64,000 nucleotides of DNA from NCBI RefSeq assembly GCF_002252155.1, contig NZ_NEFD01000007.1, forward strand, positions 61,127 to 125,126, read 5' to 3'. Under the pieces are notes generated by a model. That model was given only the letters and a program-made list of their open reading frames with translations. It was not told the origin of the DNA and did no database searches. The stretch's first letter is position 1. Each line of letters starts with the position of its first letter. A program made the position numbers and the translations under genes. This DNA comes from Wohlfahrtiimonas sp. G9077. Lineage in GTDB: Bacteria; Pseudomonadota; Gammaproteobacteria; Cardiobacteriales; Wohlfahrtiimonadaceae. Below are positions 58,263 through 64,000 of this stretch, one piece after another.

Positions 58263-59192
58263 ATGTCTAATCCCGAAGAAACCCGCACACAAGTCCGCTT
58301 TGAAACTGTCAATGAACACCAAGATGGGCAACGTGTTGACAACTTTTTAATGGCACAATTTCGCACCTTACCGAAAAGTCGCATCTATCAAATGATCCGC
58401 AAAGGCGAAGTGCGTGTGAATAAAGGCCGCGTCAAACCCGAAAGCCGCTTATCGGCAGGTGATGTGGTGCGCATTCCCCCAGTCTCCATCAATCCGGAAG
58501 CCGCCAATGAGATTCCTGCCTTCTGGAAAGAGCGTTTACGCAACAGCATCATCCATGAAGATGATCGCTTACTCGTGATTAACAAACCTTCCGGCATTGC
58601 GGTCCATAAAGGCAGCGGTTTACCTTACGGTGTGATTGAAGTGTTACGCGCAGCGCGCCCTGAGCTTGAATTTTTAGAATTGGTGCACCGCTTAGACAAA
58701 GACACCAGCGGTTGCTTGGTGTTGGCAAAAACCGGCAAAATTCTACGTGAATTACAAAAAGCCACCATGAAAAAACGTTATTTGTGCTTAGTCAAAGGCT
58801 TCTGGGACAAAGGCCGCTTTGATCAGCATGCCAAATTAGACATCGAAAACCGTGAACATGGCGAACGCCATGTGGTGGTTTCTCCTAAAGGGAAAGATGC
58901 CCATACGCGCTTTAACATCATTGAACATTATCCAAAATCATCATTATTAGAGGCAGAGCTCTTTACAGGGCGCACGCATCAAATCCGTGTGCATGCCGCA
59001 AGCTTGGGCTTTCCACTCCTTGGCGATGATCGTTATGGCGATGTCGATGCCAACAAACGCATGAAGCAATATGGCTTAAATCGCATTTTTTTACATGCGC
59101 ACAGCTTAATGATTGACATGCCACCGTATGATTATGCTTTTAGTGCACCTTTACCGGATGAATTGAATCAATTCTTAAACAATATGCGCTAA
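58263..59192 (+). CDS. rluC: 23S rRNA pseudouridine synthase RluC
   Basis: A 309-residue enzyme: N-terminal S4 domain (about 20-85) and RluA-type catalytic domain with the aspartate in HRLDKDTSG, plus GRTHQIRVH. It most likely modifies U955, U2504 and U2580 of 23S rRNA. The ATG lies directly after the recA terminator and has only a weak ribosome site. Confidence 0.93.
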   Translation: MSNPEETRTQVRFETVNEHQDGQRVDNFLMAQFRTLPKSRIYQMIRKGEVRVNKGRVKPESRLSAGDVVRIPPVSINPEAANEIPAFWKERLRNSIIHEDDRLLVINKPSGIAVHKGSGLPYGVIEVLRAARPELEFLELVHRLDKDTSGCLVLAKTGKILRELQKATMKKRYLCLVKGFWDKGRFDQHAKLDIENREHGERHVVVSPKGKDAHTRFNIIEHYPKSSLLEAELFTGRTHQIRVHAASLGFPLLGDDRYGDVDANKRMKQYGLNRIFLHAHSLMIDMPPYDYAFSAPLPDELNQFLNNMR

Positions 59193-59205
59193 TCACTAAA
59201 ACAAC

Positions 59206-59229
59206 AAAGCCCTGAATCATCAGGGCTTT
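59206..59229. terminator. Terminator between rluC and bfd
   Basis: AAAGCCCTGA-atca-TCAGGGCTTT, shared by the two convergent genes. Confidence 0.88.
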
Positions 59230-59232
59230 ATC

Positions 59233-59442
59233 TTATTCGGATTTTAAAATTTGCACTTGCCCTGCGGCCACCAATGGAATGGGCTCAGGATTGGGCAAGA
59301 ACGAACACGCTGCATCTGCGCATTTACCGCAACATGTGGCAACGCCTAAGGACATTTGGAGATCAGATAATTGTGTTGCACCGTTTGCAACTGCATCTTT
59401 AATCTCTGTATCAGTGATACCATTACAAATACAAATATACAT
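59233..59442 (-). CDS. bfd: Bacterioferritin-associated ferredoxin Bfd
   Basis: A 69-residue [2Fe-2S] protein with the CICNGITD start and GVATCCGKCA, together supplying the four cysteines of the Bfd-type cluster. It donates electrons that release iron from bacterioferritin. GAGG precedes ATG 59442; a longer frame to 59454 is unlikely. A Fur box just upstream suits its role in iron shortage. No bacterioferritin gene is adjacent. Confidence 0.92.
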   Translation of the reverse strand: MYICICNGITDTEIKDAVANGATQLSDLQMSLGVATCCGKCADAACSFLPNPEPIPLVAAGQVQILKSE

Positions 59443-59473
59443 ACACAACCTCAATCAACTGGATTGATGAAAT

Positions 59474-59492
59474 GATAGTGATAATCATTGCT
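59474..59492. promoter_or_regulatory. Fur box before bfd
   Basis: GATAGTGATAATCATTGCT matches the 19-base Fur consensus GATAATGATAATCATTATC at 15 positions, including the central TGATAATCATT. It is 31 bases upstream of bfd. Confidence 0.8.
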
Positions 59493-59534
59493 ATTTGCAA
59501 GTATTTTATTTATGAGACGCTTTTATCTTTTAAA

Positions 59535-60467
59535 TCATCCACCGAATTCAAGGCGATGAATCCCATCGGCTACTTGATGATGAATGAGCTGACGATCATA
59601 CACAGCTTTGACGGTGTGGCCATTCATCACGCCTTTATCAATCAAGGGTTCAGATAAATGCCCTTCTTGAATCAAAGTTTCTTGAAGCTCACGCACTAAA
59701 TAACCTTCTGAGCCCATCAATAAACGATCAGCTTGCCAACCTTGTGCAATGGCAGATAAATGACGCACATGCATCAACAAATATTGATACGGTAAATGGA
59801 TCTCTAATTCTGATGGCACAGCAGATTGTCCGGCTAAAATACGAAATTGCTGATATTGCCCTGTGGGCATCGGTGCTTGATGAAAGCCTGAAATCACTTG
59901 GCAGCCTGCGGATAGAAAATCAGTTGCCTCTGAACCTGCGGCATGAATGTGATCATTGGGCACGCAGCTGTCAAGCATCACCGCTTCCCCAAAATCACGC
60001 CAAGCCGGCACAGGAATCATGCGTGTTAAACGAAAGGCGCCCTCTTCATTTGGGCGGCCATCTGGTTCATGGGCGCCCACAAAATAGTGATACAAACCTT
60101 GAGAGAGTTGATTGCTGATCTTTTTCAAAGGATATTGGCGCTGCTTTTGCACATTTTTAATGTGTGGCACCGTCGAACCATTAAAGACAGCAATTTTATG
60201 CTGCTTTCGATCCCAAATGCCAATTAAACAACGCATGTGCTCATAATCCAAGGCTTGCTCATGCACAGTGATGGCATTGAGCCATTGCCCCAATGGCGCA
60301 TCGGTTGCAGCCGCACGCAAACCAAACAATACGCGATCGCCTTGTAAGCGATAATGACATTGCTCTGCTAAACGCACAAAATGAGCCGATGACAGCACAA
60401 ATGGCGCCGCTAAATGACCAAAAGGTAAATGTTGGGTATCAATCTCACCCATAAATGGTGCTGTCAT
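59535..60467 (-). CDS. L,D-transpeptidase-like protein with peptidoglycan-binding domain
   Basis: A 310-residue protein I cannot name. Residues 80-195 look like a YkuD-type fold: a strand pair GIWDRKQHKIAVFNGSTV, then NDHIHAAGS (His173, His175) and SAGCQVISG with Cys189, reminiscent of the H...S-x-G-C catalytic motif of L,D-transpeptidases. Residues about 252-296 (GYLVRELQETLIQEG, MNGHTVKAVYDRQ) fit a PG_binding_1 three-helix domain. There is no signal peptide or membrane helix. AAGGAGCGAAG precedes the ATG, 12 bases after yjdM, so the two are co-transcribed. It could be a lytic or cross-linking enzyme exported by an unusual route, or a phage-derived endolysin-like gene. Confidence 0.6.
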   Translation of the reverse strand: MTAPFMGEIDTQHLPFGHLAAPFVLSSAHFVRLAEQCHYRLQGDRVLFGLRAAATDAPLGQWLNAITVHEQALDYEHMRCLIGIWDRKQHKIAVFNGSTVPHIKNVQKQRQYPLKKISNQLSQGLYHYFVGAHEPDGRPNEEGAFRLTRMIPVPAWRDFGEAVMLDSCVPNDHIHAAGSEATDFLSAGCQVISGFHQAPMPTGQYQQFRILAGQSAVPSELEIHLPYQYLLMHVRHLSAIAQGWQADRLLMGSEGYLVRELQETLIQEGHLSEPLIDKGVMNGHTVKAVYDRQLIHHQVADGIHRLEFGG

Positions 60468-60479
60468 CTTCGCTCCTTC

Positions 60480-60806
60480 TTATGCTTTTTTCATAAATTC
60501 AGACTTCAGTTGTAAACTTGTGCCATTGACTTTGCAATCTAAATTGTGATCACCTTCAACGATGCGAATGTTTTTGATCATCGTGCCTTGTTTGACCACC
60601 ATCGATGAACCACGCACTTTGAGATCTTTAATCACAGTGACAGAATCCCCATCACGCAGTTCATTGCCATGAGCATCGCGCGCGGTTAACACATCTTCAG
60701 CTTCATCTGCATCGGACCATTCATGAGCACATTCTGGGCAAACATAATGCTCACCATCTTGGTAGGTATATTCCGAGTGACATTTCGGGCAATTGGGCAT
60801 TGTCAT
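60480..60806 (-). CDS. yjdM: Zinc-ribbon protein YjdM (PhnA family)
   Basis: About 108 residues: an N-terminal zinc ribbon with CPKC and CPEC and a C-terminal SH3-like domain ([15 protein letters not shown]). Commonly annotated as the alkylphosphonate protein PhnA, though a role in phosphonate use is not established. AGGAGAAATATC fixes the ATG at 60806. The upstream gap to ubiA holds small competing hairpins. Confidence 0.9.
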   Translation of the reverse strand: MTMPNCPKCHSEYTYQDGEHYVCPECAHEWSDADEAEDVLTARDAHGNELRDGDSVTVIKDLKVRGSSMVVKQGTMIKNIRIVEGDHNLDCKVNGTSLQLKSEFMKKA

Positions 60807-60957
60807 GATATTTCTCCTAAAAAAGCCACCATAAAACATGGACAGCCATTCTAAGCGGTTTGCCCAACATTCACAACCGGGGAAAACTCCCCATCACATG
60901 GGTGGAATGTAGTATCATAATCCTTTGTTCATTTCATTGATCGTTGTTGAATTCACC

Positions 60958-61839
60958 ATGCTGACTTACAAACACATTCCTGATTATTTAAAATTGATCC
61001 GCTTTGATAAACCCATTGGCACGCTGTTATTGCTGTGGCCAACAGTGTGGGCTTTGTGGATTGCCAGCGATGGCGCGCCTGATCTTGGCATTTTAATCAT
61101 CTTTGTGCTTGGCGTATTCATCATGCGTTCAGCTGGCTGCATCATGAATGATATTGCCGATAAAGATTTTGACCCGCATGTGGAACGTACCAAAGATCGA
61201 CCATTGGCTGCGCGCCGCGTCACCGTCAAAGAGGCCTATCAATTGTTGCTGCTCTTTGTCATTGTGGCATTTATTCTGGCGTTAATGCTCTCTTGGCAGA
61301 CGATTTTGCTCGCCATTCCCGCGCTCATTTTGGCGCTCTCATATCCGTTTGCCAAACGTTATCACTCGCTGCCCCAAGCTCATTTAGGCATTGCATTTTC
61401 CTTTGGCATTCCAATGGCTTTTATGCAAATTACAGGCGCTGTGCCTTTAGAAGCTTGGCTCATTTTTGCCATGAACATTTTATGGACGCTCTCTTATGAT
61501 ACTGAATACGCCATGAGTGATCGCGAGGATGATAAATCCATCAACATTAAGTCAAGCGCCTTATTGTTTGAGCGACTGTTGGGCAAGCATGACTATTTCA
61601 TCATCATTGGCATGCAATCGGTGATCATTGCGCTTTTGATCACGCTTGGTATTTACCTACACTTTTCATGGCCTTGGTGGTGCACAGTTGCTGTCGTGGC
61701 GGGTTTATTCATCCATCACATTAATATGATCAAAGATCATGATCGCCTGCGCTGCTTTCAAGCCTTTTTACACAATAACTGGGTGGGCGCTGCGATTTTC
61801 TTGGGTTTAGTGGCGCAATATGCCTTGAATGCGGGATAA
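60958..61839 (+). CDS. ubiA: 4-hydroxybenzoate polyprenyltransferase UbiA
   Basis: About 293 residues, eight to nine membrane helices, with the first aspartate-rich motif NDIADKDFDPHVERTKDRP and second motif DTEYAMSDREDD. It prenylates 4-hydroxybenzoate in ubiquinone synthesis. The frame starts with a TTG at 60925, but the ATG at 60958 is where homology begins. A CATAAT -10-like element lies at 60915-60920. Confidence 0.94.
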   Translation: MLTYKHIPDYLKLIRFDKPIGTLLLLWPTVWALWIASDGAPDLGILIIFVLGVFIMRSAGCIMNDIADKDFDPHVERTKDRPLAARRVTVKEAYQLLLLFVIVAFILALMLSWQTILLAIPALILALSYPFAKRYHSLPQAHLGIAFSFGIPMAFMQITGAVPLEAWLIFAMNILWTLSYDTEYAMSDREDDKSINIKSSALLFERLLGKHDYFIIIGMQSVIIALLITLGIYLHFSWPWWCTVAVVAGLFIHHINMIKDHDRLRCFQAFLHNNWVGAAIFLGLVAQYALNAG

Positions 61840-61842
61840 TGT

Positions 61843-62400
61843 ATGGGCAATCGTTTATCTAAAATTGTGACAAAAACAGGCGATCAAGGCGATACGGGAT
61901 TGATGGGCACAACGCGCGTCCCGAAAGATCATCCGCGCATTGAAGCCATTGGCACCGCTGATGAACTCAATGCCCAAGTTGGACTATTGATGGCGCATTT
62001 ACCCCAATCACTGCCCAATATTCATCAAGAATTACTCATCATTCAGCACCATCTCTTTAATGTGGGTGGTGAATTGGTGATGCCAGAATACCCCATGATC
62101 ACAGCGACAATGGTCGAATGGTTAGAAGCCTTAATCGTTCATTACAATGATGCGTTACCCTATTTAAAAGAGTTCATTTTACCGAGTGGATCATTGCCAA
62201 CGTGTCATGCACATGTCTGCCGAACGGTAAGCCGCCGCTTAGAGCGCACCATGGTGACACTGCATCATGCAGAGCCATTAAATGCCGTCATCCTTCAATA
62301 CATCAATCGTTTGTCCGATTACTTTTTTGTGCTCGCACGCACCCTTGCCCATCACACACAAAATCACGAAGTGCTATGGCAAAAAACTTTGGCTGAATGA
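61843..62400 (+). CDS. Cob(I)alamin adenosyltransferase, PduO type
   Basis: A 185-residue ATP:cobalamin adenosyltransferase with the N-terminal TKTGDQGDTGL nucleotide loop and the C-terminal CRTVSRRLERT helix. It makes adenosylcobalamin from salvaged corrinoid. It begins 4 bases after ubiA; no cobalamin synthesis or B12-dependent gene is nearby. Confidence 0.92.
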   Translation: MGNRLSKIVTKTGDQGDTGLMGTTRVPKDHPRIEAIGTADELNAQVGLLMAHLPQSLPNIHQELLIIQHHLFNVGGELVMPEYPMITATMVEWLEALIVHYNDALPYLKEFILPSGSLPTCHAHVCRTVSRRLERTMVTLHHAEPLNAVILQYINRLSDYFFVLARTLAHHTQNHEVLWQKTLAE

Positions 62401-62403
62401 TCC

Positions 62404-63093
62404 ATGACGCAATGCATCATCACACTCCCCATCAATACCGAGACATTAGATTGGGCATTAACACATTATCGCGAGCAACAAGTCACCGAATTTTCTACGC
62501 GGCGCAATCAATATCTATCATTAAGCCGTGCGATGCTGCGCCATTTATTAAGCACACAGTTTGGGATTGAATCACTGCCTGCGATGGCTTATGGTGAACA
62601 TGGTAAGCCCTATTTTCCGGCATTACCAAACATTCACTTTAACATCACCCATACAGATGATGCGATGGCGATTGTGATGGCAGATACAGGATGTGTTGGC
62701 ATTGACATTGAGCGCATTAAAACACGCCGTAATTTTGCAGGGCTTGCTGAGCGGGTCTTTTCATCACATGAACGTGCATATTTATCTGCTGCTACAAATT
62801 ATCAGCAATGCTTTTTTCAATTGTGGTCAGCTAAAGAAGCATATTTAAAAGCGACGGGCACAGGATTGTCTGGCTTAGCTGGTTTATCATTAGATTTAAC
62901 TCAAAATCGAGCCTATGGCGTGCTTAAAACAGGCACCTTATATTTGGCAGAAGATAGTGACAATATGAGCTTTGCACTCTATTTGCCAGATAAAACAGCG
63001 CCCATCGTCCATACTTTCGATGGGCTAATATTCACGCTTAAACACATCTCATGGCGCACATTGATGTGTTCACATCCATTAATCGCGAATTAA
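62404..63093 (+). CDS. 4'-phosphopantetheinyl transferase, Sfp type
   Basis: A 229-residue enzyme that transfers phosphopantetheine from CoA to carrier proteins. Magnesium and catalytic motifs GIDIERIK and WSAKEAYLKATG are intact. It follows the adenosyltransferase by 3 bases. No polyketide or peptide synthetase is in the window, so it may be the general enzyme for acyl carrier protein. Its last 15 bases overlap the end of hns in the opposite direction. Confidence 0.9.
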   Translation: MTQCIITLPINTETLDWALTHYREQQVTEFSTRRNQYLSLSRAMLRHLLSTQFGIESLPAMAYGEHGKPYFPALPNIHFNITHTDDAMAIVMADTGCVGIDIERIKTRRNFAGLAERVFSSHERAYLSAATNYQQCFFQLWSAKEAYLKATGTGLSGLAGLSLDLTQNRAYGVLKTGTLYLAEDSDNMSFALYLPDKTAPIVHTFDGLIFTLKHISWRTLMCSHPLIAN

Positions 63094-63402
63094 AAAATCA
63101 TCCTTTGTTGCACCTTGCTCAATGAGATCGCGCATCCAAATAGGCATTTTACCGCGACCGCTCCATTGAATCGATGGATCGGTGGGGTGACGATATTTCA
63201 TCGGCACTTTGTTGCTTCTAACGCCCATATCTTTTTCTGTATACACATCATCTAAACTCAAACCTGATTCTTGTAACAGATTCTCGATTTTCTGACGGAT
63301 ACTTTCAGCTTCTAGCTTCTTGCGCTCTTCAATCTCTTGGCTCACTTCCATCAAGATGCCTTCTAACTGAAGTAAAGAATACTTCTTATAATCAATTTTC
63401 AT
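63079..63402 (-). CDS. H-NS-family nucleoid-associated protein
   Basis: A 107-residue DNA-binding protein with an N-terminal coiled-coil dimer domain (LEGILMEVSQEIEERKKLEAES region) and a C-terminal domain with YRHPTDPSIQWSGRGKMP, whose QWSGRGKMP loop is the AT-rich minor-groove reader. It resembles the Bordetella/Xanthomonas/Vitreoscilla branch of H-NS more than the enterobacterial one. AGGTAG precedes the ATG. The promoter region shows a perfect inverted repeat and an FNR box. Confidence 0.9.
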   Translation of the reverse strand: MKIDYKKYSLLQLEGILMEVSQEIEERKKLEAESIRQKIENLLQESGLSLDDVYTEKDMGVRSNKVPMKYRHPTDPSIQWSGRGKMPIWMRDLIEQGATKDDFLIRD

Positions 63403-63412
63403 AAACTACCTG

Positions 63413-63426
63413 TTGATTTGGATCAA
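63413..63426. promoter_or_regulatory. FNR/Anr box before hns
   Basis: TTGATTTGGATCAA matches TTGAT-N4-ATCAA at all ten fixed positions. It lies between the predicted hns -10 and its ribosome site, where binding would repress rather than activate. Confidence 0.5.
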
Positions 63427-63434
63427 AACTACAC

Positions 63435-63463
63435 ATTATATAATACATAGAATATTATGTATT
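63435..63463 (-). promoter_or_regulatory. hns promoter with inverted repeat
   Basis: TATAAT (63440-63435) is the -10. Directly upstream, AATACATA-gaatat-TATGTATT (63442-63463) is a perfect 8-base inverted repeat filling the -12 to -35 zone, a likely operator or autoregulatory site. Confidence 0.5.
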
Positions 63464-63879
63464 AATGCCATTTATTATACATAAATATACAACTCAATCT
63501 ATAGTTTACAGTAGAATATTTCAGTAACCCATTCATAGAAAAGAATAAATTATTCATTTCCTAATTAAATGCAACAAAATGATTATATATAAAATTGGAC
63601 AAAGTTAATATTTATTATTTTAATGAGTTAATCTGTCGCTAAAAGTCGCCAATCACATCAACTTTTGCTCAATTGCCTCATTTTAACAAATGGAAAAGAA
63701 TTTCAATCATGCATTAAATTCCATGAAATGGAAAGTTTTATTCTCACAGAATGGGAGATTAAATAATCATATTTTATGATCTCATCGAGCGAATCAATTT
63801 TATTATCTTACGTATCCTATAAAATTTAATCATGAAAATTGCATGATTCATGATGATGGTTCTTTTTCTGGACAAATGA
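63464..63879. other. AT-rich gap between hns and the 5S rRNA gene
   Basis: About 416 bases with no convincing gene. One start-less frame of about 40 codons ends at the TAA near 63765. A-tracts and TATAAA-like strings suggest curved DNA of the kind H-NS binds. Confidence 0.5.
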
Positions 63880-63906
63880 AAAAGCCCTCTTCGCTTGAAG
63901 AGGGCT
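63880..63906 (-). terminator. rRNA operon terminator
   Basis: AGCCCTCTTC-gctt-GAAGAGGGCT followed on the minus strand by TTTTTC, 10 bases past the 5S 3' end. Confidence 0.9.
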
Positions 63907-63915
63907 ATTCATGTT

Positions 63916-64000
63916 AGGCCCTGGAGATGACCTACTTTCACATGGGGAGGCCCCACACTATCATCGGCGCAGCTACGTTTCACTTCTGAGTTCGGAATGG
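63916..64000 (-). rRNA. rrf: 5S rRNA, 3' part
   Basis: The minus strand reads CCATTCCGAACTCAGAAGTG, then GCCGATGATAGTGTGGGG, CCCCATGTGAAAGTAGGTCA and a CCAGGGC end, which are the conserved loops B to E of bacterial 5S rRNA. About 30 bases of the 5' end lie beyond the window. The rRNA operon is transcribed toward hns. Confidence 0.95.

Noticed and set aside
63641..63765. A start-less frame of about 40 codons ending LTEWEIK in the gap beside the 5S gene
   Set aside because: No start codon or ribosome site, no recognisable family and very AT-rich DNA; a stop-free run of this length is expected by chance among six frames.

Overview
The window is a stretch of chromosome from a moderately AT-rich gammaproteobacterium. 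The atpIBEFHAGDC cluster next to parB, parA and rsmG, the pst-pho block, LuxS, PilZ-TatD and an H-NS protein all point to that class. The content (Pil-Chp chemosensory genes, biotin and molybdopterin genes, no flagellar genes, low GC) would suit a Cardiobacteriales-type organism such as Wohlfahrtiimonas or Ignatzschineria, but that placement is inference and weak. Nearly all of the DNA is ordinary core chromosome. There is no prophage, insertion sequence, CRISPR array or integron.

Layout. 1-3.4 kb: end of a yccJ-like gene, a sodium/amino-acid symporter, and the yedE-yedF sulfur-transport pair. 3.5-5.2 kb: a single AT-rich anti-phage dCTP-deaminase gene (AvcD type) lying between two terminators. 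5.2-7.4 kb: bioD-bioA behind a BirA operator. 7.4-11.1 kb: a vitamin cluster with a PdxR-type regulator, a methyltransferase and a TenA protein, divergent from pdxS, which has no pdxT beside it. 11.2-17.9 kb: comM, luxS, murJ, an EamA transporter, a pirin, a small hydrolase and an unlisted small membrane protein behind an FNR-type promoter. 18.0-24.5 kb: phoB-phoR and pstSCAB-phoU with two clear Pho boxes. 24.5-30.1 kb: a type I secretion system (outer-membrane factor, ABC exporter, adaptor) and a MORN-repeat protein, without its substrate. 30.3-33.4 kb: tRNA-Leu(UAA), a tyrosine phosphatase, a cytochrome b561 coupled to an unlisted 35-residue membrane protein, and sstT. 33.5-42.9 kb: the F1Fo ATP synthase operon, parB, parA and rsmG. 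43-47.1 kb: moeA, mobA, moaE, moaD and a zinc/manganese ABC transporter pair. 47.2-55.7 kb: pilG-pilI-pilJ-chpA-pilZ-tatD. 55.7-63.4 kb: hldE, recA, rluC, bfd with a Fur box, a peptidoglycan-type hypothetical protein, yjdM, ubiA, a cobalamin adenosyltransferase, a phosphopantetheinyl transferase and hns. The right edge cuts a 5S rRNA gene.

How it works together. Several regulons can be read from the DNA: PhoB (two Pho boxes), BirA (bioDA), Fur (bfd) and three perfect FNR/Anr boxes. One FNR box is centred 41.5 bases upstream of the predicted start of a small membrane-protein transcript. The Pil-Chp genes code for a chemosensory path controlling type IV pili, but the window holds no CheR- or CheB-type adaptation gene.

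Best leads for new biology: the FNR-driven 42-residue membrane protein; the PdxS that lacks its N-terminal glutaminase-docking segment and its pdxT partner; a 14-base inverted repeat that would bury the ribosome-binding site and start codon of comM; the AvcD-type defence gene with no room for its usual RNA antitoxin; and a cytosolic L,D-transpeptidase-like protein with a peptidoglycan-binding tail.
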